From Labedella populi (GTDB lineage Bacteria > Actinomycetota > Actinomycetes > Actinomycetales > Microbacteriaceae): a DNA stretch of 64,000 bases. Numbering within the stretch: the first letter of the stretch is position 1; the number at the start of each line of letters is the position of its first letter. Position numbers and translations under genes: made by a program. The DNA lies in the NCBI RefSeq assembly GCF_004078655.1, contig NZ_RZNC01000004.1:186001-250000 (forward strand). The letters are read 5' to 3'. Shown here piece by piece: positions 45,056-53,269 of this stretch. Below the pieces are notes generated by a model. It was given only the letters and a program-made list of their open reading frames with translations. It made no database searches and was not told the origin of the DNA.

Positions 45056-46540
45056 ATGCATCCCACCGTGCGCGCTCTCGTCGGTGAGGCGTCATTGCGG
45101 CTGACAGTGCTCGACGGCGGAGCGGACGGCGCGCTCGACGCCGAGGTGTCGTGGGCGCACAGCTCGGACCTCTCCGATCCGACGCCGTTCCTCGACCCCG
45201 GCCAGGTCCTGCTCACGACAGGAACGCAGTTCGCGGCGGAGGGCGACCACCACGACGCGTACGTCGAGAGACTCACCGCTCGCGGAGTGGCCGCCCTGGG
45301 TTTCGGGACCGAGGTGGTCACGGCCGGCACACCGGAGGCCCTCGTGCGCGCGTGCGCCACCCGGGGCCTCCCGCTCTTCGAGGTGCCGTATGACGTCCCC
45401 TTCATCGCGATCGCGCGCTTCGTCGCCGACCGTGTCGCCGCCGCCGAACACGCTCGTGACGCCTGGGCACTCGGGGCGATGCGCTCCATCTCGTTCGCCG
45501 CCCTGCGACCCGAGGGACTCGACGCGACGCTCGCGGAACTCGCCCGCCAGCTCGACCTGTCGGTGCTGTTGTTCGATGCGTCCGGCGCCGTGACCCACGG
45601 TGAGAGCGAAGGGGGACCCGCGCTCGCGGCCAGCCACCGGAGCGACATCGGGGCCGAGGCTGCGCGGCTCCTCCGCCGCGGCCAACGCTCCAGCTCGACG
45701 ATGCACCTCGACGGCACGACGGTCACCCTGCAGACGATCGGTCGCCGCTCCGAGCTCCGCGGCGCTCTGGCCGTCGTGGGCGAACGCGACCTCGACGCAT
45801 CCGACCAGACCGTCGTGACGAGCGTCGTGGCCCTCGTCGGCGTCGCGCTCGAGCAAGGGCGCATCCTCTCCCGGGCCCGCTCCGCCGTTCGCAGCGCGGC
45901 GGTGCGAGCCCTCCTCGACGGCCGCGCCGACCTCGCCGCCGCCGTCCTCGCCGAGTTGGGAGAGCGCGTTGCCGAGGGAGAGGTGATCGTCGCCCGCGTC
46001 CAGCCCGGCGACGGCACGACGGCCGACTCCCGTGCGGCGAATGCGGCGGTCCTCGACGCGTGGATCGACGACGGTCGCGTGCTCATCGGTACGCCGCAAC
46101 GGATCCGTGCCGCAGCAGGCGCGCTCGTTCATGACGGTGCACGCATCGGCGTCTCGGCACCCACACGTCTCCCCGACCTCCCGCGTGCCCATCGCGAGGC
46201 CGGAGCGGCGCTCGCCGCCGCGACCGCCGCATCTCCCGTCGTGCACGCCGGGGAGCTCGGCTCCCGCGGCGTCGATTGGTTGCTCGAGCGACCGGGTTCC
46301 CGGGATATCGCAGCCGCCGTCCTGCGGCCGATCGCGCATGACGCGGCGCTTCTCGCGAGTCTCGAGGCCTGGCTCGAGGCGAATGGGCAGACGGATCCGG
46401 CCGCCCGCCGCCTCGGCGTGCACCGGCACACCCTCCGCGCGCGGATCTCGACGATCGAGCAGCTCATCGGACGGGACCTCTCCTCGTTCGCCGCTCGGAC
46501 GGAGGCGTGGATCGCCCTCCGCGCCACCGCAGAAGACTGA
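45056..46540 (+). CDS. PucR-family transcriptional regulator of the GABA/putrescine genes
   Basis: A 494-residue regulator. The N-terminal PucR ligand domain (WAHSSDLSDPTPFLDPGQVL near residues 33-52) is followed by a GGDEF-like middle region. The C-terminal PucR helix-turn-helix is LEANGQTDPAARRLGVHRHT and LRARISTIEQLIG near residues 440-475. In Actinobacteria such proteins, for example GabR-like PucR regulators, activate GABA or amine catabolism. It is divergent from gabT, with a palindrome between them. Start ATG at 45056; the longer frame is rejected because it passes through the operator. Confidence 0.88.
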   Translation: MHPTVRALVGEASLRLTVLDGGADGALDAEVSWAHSSDLSDPTPFLDPGQVLLTTGTQFAAEGDHHDAYVERLTARGVAALGFGTEVVTAGTPEALVRACATRGLPLFEVPYDVPFIAIARFVADRVAAAEHARDAWALGAMRSISFAALRPEGLDATLAELARQLDLSVLLFDASGAVTHGESEGGPALAASHRSDIGAEAARLLRRGQRSSSTMHLDGTTVTLQTIGRRSELRGALAVVGERDLDASDQTVVTSVVALVGVALEQGRILSRARSAVRSAAVRALLDGRADLAAAVLAELGERVAEGEVIVARVQPGDGTTADSRAANAAVLDAWIDDGRVLIGTPQRIRAAAGALVHDGARIGVSAPTRLPDLPRAHREAGAALAAATAASPVVHAGELGSRGVDWLLERPGSRDIAAAVLRPIAHDAALLASLEAWLEANGQTDPAARRLGVHRHTLRARISTIEQLIGRDLSSFAARTEAWIALRATAED

Positions 46541-46613
46541 TGTGTCCCCTCCCCCTCGCGTCGACCGCCCCTGGGCGGAGGCGTTCGCTCCGCGGAACCC
46601 CTAGCGTGAAGTC

Positions 46614-47654
46614 ATGACCGAGTTCACGCCACCTTCGCCGTCGGCCGGGTCCGGAATCCCGGCGCCCGCTGCCGATCCGACGTCGCCGCCCACCGCGACC
46701 GCCACGACCGTGACCGCGACCTACGACCACGCCCTCCGCGTCGCTCCCGCCTGGTGGCGCGGTGCCCTCGCGATCATCCTCCTCGCCGGGGTGTTCCTCG
46801 TTCTCTCGGTCGCACTGAGCGTCGCTGCGATCGCCGTCGATCTGCTGACGGGAGCGTACTCACTCGACGACCTCACGTCGGGGGCCATCACCCTCACCCC
46901 GTGGTCGATGCTCGCCAACAACCTCGCCCTCGCGGCGATGTGGCCGGTCGCGGTGCTCCTGCAGTGGTGGCTCTTCGGCGTCCGACCGCGGTGGATGTCG
47001 TCGGTCGAGGGCCGGTTCCGCTGGAACTGGGTCGGCCGCCTCGCGCTCGTCATCGTGCCGGTGTGGGCGGTCTACGTCGGGGGGTCGTTCCTCCTCTCGC
47101 CGCTCGACGCCGTGGTGATCGACGGCACCGTCATCGCCATGGTCGCCGTCGTCATCCTGACGACTCCACTGCAATCCGCCGGAGAGGAGTTCGGTACGCG
47201 GGGACTCATCCAGCGTTCGGCGGGCTCCTGGCTCGCAAACCCGACGGCTGCTTTCGTCGTGGGCACGCTCGTGTCCGGGGCGATCTTCGCCGTCGCGCAC
47301 CTCGCGGGGGACCCGTGGCTCATCGCCTACTATTTCGTCTTCGGCGCCTCTCTCTCCCTCACCGCGCGCGGCACGGGCGGGCTCGAGGCCCCCATCCTCA
47401 TCCACGTGACGAACAACGTGCTCCTCCTCGTTCCCACGGCGCTCATGTCACAGACGGACCAGGTCTTCCAGCGCGACGCCGGGACCGGCGGGCCGTTCAT
47501 GCTCGTCCCGATGGCGATGTGCATCCTCGGGGCCGCCCTCAGCATCTGGTGGGCGCGACGGAACCGTGTCGTCACGGTGGCGCCACTCCCCCCGTCCCGC
47601 GTCGCGGCACCGGTCCCCGCGATCGACACCCGGGCGAGTGGTCCGCTCCTCTGA
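46614..47654 (+). CDS. CPBP-family intramembrane glutamic/metalloprotease
   Basis: A 346-residue membrane protein with seven or eight hydrophobic segments. The Abi/CAAX protease motifs are visible: SAGEEFGTRGLIQRS near residues 184-198 (EExxxR), FAVAHLAGDPW near 222 (FxxxH) and IHVTNNVLL near 262. Members process prenylated proteins or peptides and often act in bacteriocin self-immunity or stress. The start ATG is at 46614; it lies 73 bp after pucR. Converges with the hydrolase gene. Confidence 0.86.
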   Translation: MTEFTPPSPSAGSGIPAPAADPTSPPTATATTVTATYDHALRVAPAWWRGALAIILLAGVFLVLSVALSVAAIAVDLLTGAYSLDDLTSGAITLTPWSMLANNLALAAMWPVAVLLQWWLFGVRPRWMSSVEGRFRWNWVGRLALVIVPVWAVYVGGSFLLSPLDAVVIDGTVIAMVAVVILTTPLQSAGEEFGTRGLIQRSAGSWLANPTAAFVVGTLVSGAIFAVAHLAGDPWLIAYYFVFGASLSLTARGTGGLEAPILIHVTNNVLLLVPTALMSQTDQVFQRDAGTGGPFMLVPMAMCILGAALSIWWARRNRVVTVAPLPPSRVAAPVPAIDTRASGPLL

Positions 47655-47663
47655 ACGGGCTGC

Positions 47664-48671
47664 TCACCGCTCGAGGGCGCTCCGGAGCCAACGACGGACC
47701 TCGGTCTTCGCATGCTCTCGCACCGGTCGGCGCGACAGCATCACATCGTGAAGCGCCCCCTCGATCCGGGCGACGGTCACCGTCGGGGCGAGTTGGAGCG
47801 ATCGACGGGCGATGTCGGCGACGTCGAGCACACCGTCGGTCTCGAGCATGAGCGGGGACCACTGAGGCTGCAATGTCGAGCGCGCGGACACGAGCGTGAG
47901 CACCCGCGCGTCGATCGAGAGGCCCGCCGCGACGGACGCGTGTCCCGCGAGTACCGCACGCAGCCACGCGCGATGCGTGCGGAATCCGCGCTCGGGCCGC
48001 CAGCGCAAATCGTAGTCCCACTCCCCTTCCATCGTCGAGGAGACGGCGCGGGTGTAGTAGCCGAAGTCGACGTTCGGCAGCATGCCCAGCGGATCGACGC
48101 GTACGCTCATCTCGAGCACCAGCGACAACGCGACGCGGCCGAATTGATGGGCTTGGAACTCGAGCCAGGGGCTGTTGAGGACGAGGGCCGCGACCCGGCC
48201 GGGGTGCCGGTCCGTCCACAGGCTCAGGGTGAGTCCCCCCGACGAGTGCCCCATGAGGATCAACGGTCTCGACGGGTGGTCGTCGGCCCCGTGGCCCATG
48301 GCGGCGAGGGCCGCCTCGATGTCCTCGTCGTAGGTCTCGAGCGACGTCACGAAGCCGGGTGTCTGATGGTCGAGCAGACTGCGCCCGTACTTCCGCAGGT
48401 CGACCGCGTGGAAGCGTGCACCCGTCGACGCCCAGAATTCGGCGAGTTCGCGCTGGAAGAAGTAGTCGGACCAACCGTGAACGTACAGGACGTCCGCGCC
48501 TCGTGCCGGGTGCGGTCCGCCCACGTGCAGGACGGCGCGGGCCCACGAGTCGCGGGGGCGGTGACGCACGAGAGTCGCGCGCACCTCCCCCTCGTCGTCG
48601 TCCGCGAGGGGCAGCACGAGCTGCTCGAAGTCGTCTCCGAGCACGTCGTCCCGCCACTGCCCCTCCGCCAT
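47664..48671 (-). CDS. Alpha/beta hydrolase (lysophospholipase-like)
   Basis: A 335-residue hydrolase. VLYVHGWSDYFFQRELAEFW near residues 60-79 is the oxyanion strand, LILMGHSSGGLTLSLW near 137 carries the nucleophile Ser, and GALHDVMLSR near the end holds the catalytic His. No signal peptide. Closest in style to serine aminopeptidase_S33/monoglyceride lipase-like enzymes. Start ATG at 48671; the longer composite frame is shadow of the next gene. Confidence 0.86.
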   Translation of the reverse strand: MAEGQWRDDVLGDDFEQLVLPLADDDEGEVRATLVRHRPRDSWARAVLHVGGPHPARGADVLYVHGWSDYFFQRELAEFWASTGARFHAVDLRKYGRSLLDHQTPGFVTSLETYDEDIEAALAAMGHGADDHPSRPLILMGHSSGGLTLSLWTDRHPGRVAALVLNSPWLEFQAHQFGRVALSLVLEMSVRVDPLGMLPNVDFGYYTRAVSSTMEGEWDYDLRWRPERGFRTHRAWLRAVLAGHASVAAGLSIDARVLTLVSARSTLQPQWSPLMLETDGVLDVADIARRSLQLAPTVTVARIEGALHDVMLSRRPVREHAKTEVRRWLRSALER

Positions 48672-48682
48672 GACGTGTGGCG

Positions 48683-49243
48683 TTACGAGGTCCGGTTGCG
48701 CCCGAGGCGGTCGAGGAGGATCGCCGCGATGAAGACCGCGATGTACTCGATCGACTGAGAGAGGGTGCCGACGATCCCACTGCTGACGAAGCTCGCCAGG
48801 AAGTCGCCACCCTCGACGAGTGTGAGCACCGTCGTGAGGAGGAAGAGTGCTGCGGCCCCGAGTCCGCCGGCGATGAGCGCGCTGCGGAGGAACGCGGTTC
48901 GCGTGGCCGCGCGATCGATCGGCGACACGAACGCCGCGCCGACGAAGGCCAGGCCCGCGAATGCGATCGGGAGCACGAGATACATGAGCCTCTGACCGAT
49001 GTACTCGCTGCCGTAGCCGAACGTCAGGGTGCTGACGGTATTGAGGATCGTCAGCACGACGGCGACGACGACCACGGCGATCGCGCCGACGAGCGGTTCC
49101 CGAAACGATCGCGGAGGACGCTGGCCGGCGGAGGGGGCACCGTACTGCTGACCGTACGGCTGCTGCTGCGGGTAGGGCTGAGGCTGCCCGGACGGCTGCT
49201 GCGGCCACGGATTCTGGCCCGGATTCCCCTGATCGTTGGTCAT
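48683..49243 (-). CDS. Membrane protein with Pro/Gln-rich N-terminus
   Basis: A 186-residue protein. The first 45 residues are rich in Pro, Gln, Gly and Tyr (NPWPQQPSGQPQPYPQQQPY), as in several actinobacterial membrane proteins near the cell pole or division site. Four hydrophobic segments follow. No family with known function is recognised. It lies 11 bp upstream of the hydrolase, so the two are likely co-transcribed. Confidence 0.75.
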   Translation of the reverse strand: MTNDQGNPGQNPWPQQPSGQPQPYPQQQPYGQQYGAPSAGQRPPRSFREPLVGAIAVVVVAVVLTILNTVSTLTFGYGSEYIGQRLMYLVLPIAFAGLAFVGAAFVSPIDRAATRTAFLRSALIAGGLGAAALFLLTTVLTLVEGGDFLASFVSSGIVGTLSQSIEYIAVFIAAILLDRLGRNRTS

Positions 49244-49302
49244 GGCGTCAGCCTATCGACGCCATCCCCGCCACGCAGGGATGGCGGGTGTGGAGAACTC
49301 CC

Positions 49303-50697
49303 CTAGTCGGAGACGTGCGTCGAGCCGTCGACATCCGAGGAGACGCGATCGAGCGAGACGTCCACCATCTCCTCACGCGGGACGACCTTCACTCGCTCGC
49401 GGCCCCGGGCAGCGCCGAGGGCGAGCTCGTGCTGATCGAGCCGGTGCCAGCCGTCGAGCGTCGTGAATTCGACGCCGCGCTCAGCGAGCAGGGCGGGGAC
49501 GCTCTCTTCGTCCGGGTGCGCTGGGCTCCACCAGTCGCTCTGGTCTCCGACGAGGTGCGAGATGGTCTCCATCGCGTCGGACTTGGTGTGGCCGATGAGG
49601 CCGACGGGTCCACGCTTGATCCAGCCCGTGGCGTAGACGCCCGACAGGATCTCGTTGCTCTCGGCGTGCAACACGCGACCCTCGTGGTTGGGGATGACGC
49701 CGTGCTCCTCGTCGAACGGGACACCGGCGAGCGGGGAGCCGAAGTAGCCCACGGCGCGGTAGAACGCCTGGATCGGGATTTCCCGGATCTCGCCCGTGCC
49801 GACGACACCGCCCTCGCCGTCCGGTCGGGTGCGCTCGTAGCGGAAGGCCGACACGCGGCCGGTGCCGTCGTCGACGAGACCGAGCGGCTTCGCGTAGAAG
49901 TGGAGGTGCAGGCGGCGGCTCGCCGACCCCGTCTCGCGCTGGCGCCACTGCTGCAGTACCCGGTCGATGACCATGACCTGCTTGTTCGACGCGACCGCGA
50001 GCTTCGACGCGTCGTCGTAGTCGAAGTCCTCGTCGTAGACGATCATGTCGACGTCGCGCAACTCGCCGAGCTCGCGGAGTTCGAGCGGCGTGAACTTCAC
50101 CTGTGCAGGGCCCCGGCGGCCGAATACGTGCACGTCGGTGACCGGAGAGGCCTTGAGACCCTCGTAGACGTTGTCGGGGACCTCGGTCGTGAGGAGGTCG
50201 TCGGCGTGCTTCGCGAGGATCCGCGAGATGTCGAGGGCGACGTTTCCGTTGCCGAGCACCGCGACCTCGCGGGCCTCGAGCGGCCACGTGCGCGGCACGT
50301 CGGGGTGGCCGTCGAACCAGTTGACGAAGTCCGCGGCGCCGTACGAGCCCTCGAGGTCGATGCCCTCGATGTCGAGCGGAGCGTCGCGCACGGCTCCCGT
50401 CGAGAAGATGACGGCGTGGTAGTGCTGCTTGAGGTCGTCGAGAGTGATGTCGGTGCCGAAGTCGACGTTGCCGAAAATGCGGATGTCGCCTCGGTCGAGC
50501 ACATCACGGAGGGCGTTGATGATGCCCTTGATACGGGGGTGGTCGGGTGCGACACCGTAGCGCACGAGGCCGTAGGGTGCGGGGAGTCGCTCGAAGAGAT
50601 CGATCGAGACGTCGAACGCCCGCTCGTGCTTGAGCAGGATGTCCGCTGCATAGATGCCGGCGGGGCCGGCTCCGACGATCGCGAGTCTCAACTTCAC
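49303..50697 (-). CDS. fprA: Ferredoxin-NADP+ reductase (FprA, adrenodoxin-reductase-like)
   Basis: A 464-residue flavoprotein moving electrons between NADPH and ferredoxin. RLAIVGAGPAGIYAADILLK near residue 4 is the FAD-binding motif, VAVLGNGNVALDISRIL near 152 is NADPH-binding, and PVTDVHVFGRRGPAQVKFTP near 195 and VYATGWIKRGPVGLIGHTKSDA near 350 are FprA signatures. Start: GTG at 50697, with AAGGAG eight bases upstream. A longer frame to 51024 is rejected. Confidence 0.94.
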   Translation of the reverse strand: MKLRLAIVGAGPAGIYAADILLKHERAFDVSIDLFERLPAPYGLVRYGVAPDHPRIKGIINALRDVLDRGDIRIFGNVDFGTDITLDDLKQHYHAVIFSTGAVRDAPLDIEGIDLEGSYGAADFVNWFDGHPDVPRTWPLEAREVAVLGNGNVALDISRILAKHADDLLTTEVPDNVYEGLKASPVTDVHVFGRRGPAQVKFTPLELRELGELRDVDMIVYDEDFDYDDASKLAVASNKQVMVIDRVLQQWRQRETGSASRRLHLHFYAKPLGLVDDGTGRVSAFRYERTRPDGEGGVVGTGEIREIPIQAFYRAVGYFGSPLAGVPFDEEHGVIPNHEGRVLHAESNEILSGVYATGWIKRGPVGLIGHTKSDAMETISHLVGDQSDWWSPAHPDEESVPALLAERGVEFTTLDGWHRLDQHELALGAARGRERVKVVPREEMVDVSLDRVSSDVDGSTHVSD

Positions 50698-50767
50698 GGG
50701 GCGTTCTCCTTGCTGACGGACGGCGCCGGGCGCGTCCGAGGTGCGATGATGCCGCGAGCGGCGATGG

Positions 50768-51826
50768 TCAGCTGCTGCGTTCGACGATCGAGTCGGCGAA
50801 TCGCGTGAGCGCGTTCTTGATGGGTCCCTTGGGGAGCACGTCGAGGGCCTCGACGGCCTCGCGCGCCCACCGGTGGGCCTCGGCGAGCGTGTCGGCGGTC
50901 GCGGGGTGGCCGCGGAGCTCCGCGATGGCCGCGTCGAAGTCCGCGGAGTCCTCGCCGGCCCTCGCACCCCGCTCGATGCGCTCGAGAAGTGCGGCACTGG
51001 CCGCGTCGCTCGCGGCGCGTTCACGCAGGATGAGCAGCGGCAGCGTCACGACGCCGGCCTTGATGTCCGTGCCGGGCACCTTGCCCGTCTGCTCCGGCGC
51101 GGCCGAGAGGTCGATGACGTCGTCGACGAGCTGGAAGGCGACGCCGACCTTCTCGCCGTACTCGACGACGGCCGCCTCGTACTCCGACGGGGCGTTCGAG
51201 AAGATAACTCCGGCCTGGGCGGCGGCCGCGATGAGGGAGCCGGTCTTGTCGGCGAGGACCTGGATGTAGTGCGCGCGCGGGTCGTCGCCCTCCTTGGGGC
51301 CGACGGTCTCGTGCAGCTGACCGAGGACGAGGCGCTCGAACGTCTCGGCCTGGAGGCGGATGGCTCCCTCGCCGAGGCTCGCCATGAGGTTCGACGCGCG
51401 CGCGAAGAGGAGGTCGCCCGTGAGGATCGCGATGGAGTTGCCCCACACCGTATGGGCGCTCGGAACGCCTCGGCGGCGATCCGCGTGATCCATGACGTCG
51501 TCATGGTAGAGCGACGCGAGGTGGGTGATCTCGATGGCCTTCGCCGCCGTCACGACGTCATCCGTCACGCCCTCGCCCAGGTGCGCGGTGAGCAGCAGGA
51601 GCATGGGACGCACGCGCTTGCCGCCCGCTTCGAGCAGGTAACGGCTGGTGGCATCGGCGAGGTCGTCGGTGAAGCTCAGTTCGGCGGCGAGGCTCGCTTC
51701 GACGGCGTCCAAACCCTCCTCGATCGCGGAGAGCAAACGCTTCGTCTCGGGGGTGGCGAACATCCGTTCGGCGAGCCCCAACTGCTTGGACAGGCTCGAC
51801 CCTCGCGTGGGGGCGCTTGGATTCAC
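50768..51826 (-). CDS. Trans-polyprenyl diphosphate synthase (heptaprenyl/octaprenyl-type)
   Basis: A 352-residue prenyltransferase. The first Asp-rich motif is LYHDDVMDHADRRRGVP near residues 108-124 and the second is FQLVDDVIDLSA near 232. GGKRVRP and KTGSLIAAA also fit. The residues before the first motif (HLAS) suit long-chain products, so it probably makes the isoprenoid side chain of menaquinone. The menaquinone genes lie nearby (56.8-64 kb). Confidence 0.92.
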   Translation of the reverse strand: MNPSAPTRGSSLSKQLGLAERMFATPETKRLLSAIEEGLDAVEASLAAELSFTDDLADATSRYLLEAGGKRVRPMLLLLTAHLGEGVTDDVVTAAKAIEITHLASLYHDDVMDHADRRRGVPSAHTVWGNSIAILTGDLLFARASNLMASLGEGAIRLQAETFERLVLGQLHETVGPKEGDDPRAHYIQVLADKTGSLIAAAAQAGVIFSNAPSEYEAAVVEYGEKVGVAFQLVDDVIDLSAAPEQTGKVPGTDIKAGVVTLPLLILRERAASDAASAALLERIERGARAGEDSADFDAAIAELRGHPATADTLAEAHRWAREAVEALDVLPKGPIKNALTRFADSIVERSS

Positions 51827-51915
51827 ACCCTCAGCCTATCCGAGCGCCCATGCCACGCCGACGGGGTAGCAGCGGACTGGCAGCAACATCGCCGACGGAG
51901 CGCTCGCGCTGCAGG

Positions 51916-53148
51916 TCAGAGCGGCTTCTCCTCCACCCCCCATGGGGAGTCGTAGCCGTGCGGGGCAGGGGCGGCGAGGAGGTCGAGGAACGGTTTCGCG
52001 GGGAAGGCCTCGGGACCGAGCACGCCCGTCCCGGTCCAGACACCCGTCGCGAGCAGTTCCAGAGCGATGACGGGGTTGATCGCCGTCTGCCACACAACGG
52101 CTTGCGAGCCGTACTCCGCCATCGTCTGCTCGTTGTCGGCCACGTGGTAGAGGTACGTCGACCGCGGCCGGCCGTCGGTGCCGGTGCCGCGCACCCACAC
52201 GCCGGCGCAGGTCTTGCCGGTCATCCTGTCGCCGAGGGTCGCGGGGTCCGGGAGGGCGGCCGCGACGACGTCGCGCGGTGAGACCGGGACGCCCTTCACC
52301 ATCACGGGCTCCGTCTTGTCGAGACCGAGCTTGTGCAGCGTCTTCAGCACGTCGATGAACTCGTCGCCGAGGCCGTACTTGAAGGTCACTCGCTTGGCCT
52401 TCGTCCAGCGCGGCATGAGGAGGACCTCTTCGTGCTCGACGTTGACGCACTCGACGGCACCGATGCCCGCCGGGAAATCGAAGACCTCCGGCTCGCTGAA
52501 CGGCGCCGTCGTGAACCAGCCGCGATCCTGCTCGAATACGACGGGCGGATTGAGGCATTCCTCGATCGTCGTCCAGATGGAGAACGAGGGCGCGAAGTCG
52601 TGGCCGGCCACGACGAGATTCGCGCCGTCACGCACGCCGAGTTCATCGATCTCGCTGAAGAGCTCGTCCTCGGCGTAGCGGGCGAACACGTCCGAGAGCC
52701 CGGGCTCGACACCGATGCCCACGAGCGCGAGCCGTCCCTCCGCCTCCCACTCGTCGGCCTTCGCGAATTGCTCGTCGCCGAGCTTCACGCCCGTCTCGAC
52801 GTAGGGGTTCTCGGGGTGCGGCTTCGACAGGCTCATGGCCATGTCGAGATACGTCGCACCGGCGGCGAACGCGCCGTCGAAGATCGGCATCACGAAGCGC
52901 GGGTCGACCGCGTTGAGCACGTGGGTGATGCGGTGCTCCTGGATGAGGGCCGCGACCGAGTCGGTACTCGACGCGTCGACCTGCGCGGCGACGAGGCGAT
53001 CATCTCCGACCGCGGCGACAAGGCTCTTCGGCCGGGCCGGGTCGTAGTCCGCCACGACGAGCGTCTCGAAGAAGGAACGGCGAACGGCGATGCGCGCCGC
53101 GGCGGAACCGACGCCTCCGGCGCCGACGATGAGGATCCTGACGGTCAT
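51916..53148 (-). CDS. Saccharopine dehydrogenase family protein
   Basis: A 410-residue oxidoreductase. ILIVGAGGVGSAAARIAVRR near residue 5 is the NAD(P)-binding motif and THVLNAVDPRFVMPIFDGAF near 75 is typical of the Lys9/LYS1-like family. The C-terminal half contains SFSIWTTIEECLNPPVVF. Close families include saccharopine dehydrogenase and carboxynorspermidine synthase; the latter would be a polyamine link but nothing else here shows it. Start ATG at 53148. Confidence 0.85.
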   Translation of the reverse strand: MTVRILIVGAGGVGSAAARIAVRRSFFETLVVADYDPARPKSLVAAVGDDRLVAAQVDASSTDSVAALIQEHRITHVLNAVDPRFVMPIFDGAFAAGATYLDMAMSLSKPHPENPYVETGVKLGDEQFAKADEWEAEGRLALVGIGVEPGLSDVFARYAEDELFSEIDELGVRDGANLVVAGHDFAPSFSIWTTIEECLNPPVVFEQDRGWFTTAPFSEPEVFDFPAGIGAVECVNVEHEEVLLMPRWTKAKRVTFKYGLGDEFIDVLKTLHKLGLDKTEPVMVKGVPVSPRDVVAAALPDPATLGDRMTGKTCAGVWVRGTGTDGRPRSTYLYHVADNEQTMAEYGSQAVVWQTAINPVIALELLATGVWTGTGVLGPEAFPAKPFLDLLAAPAPHGYDSPWGVEEKPL

Positions 53149-53269
53149 GCTGAGTGCTCCTCGAGAATGGGTGGCGCGGTGAGCGGGTGCGTCGGGCGGA
53201 TCGGATCGAGCGTCAACGCGTCGATGTGGTGGCGGAGCGGGAGGGTCCGTCGATGGGTCGCGCTGCTCG

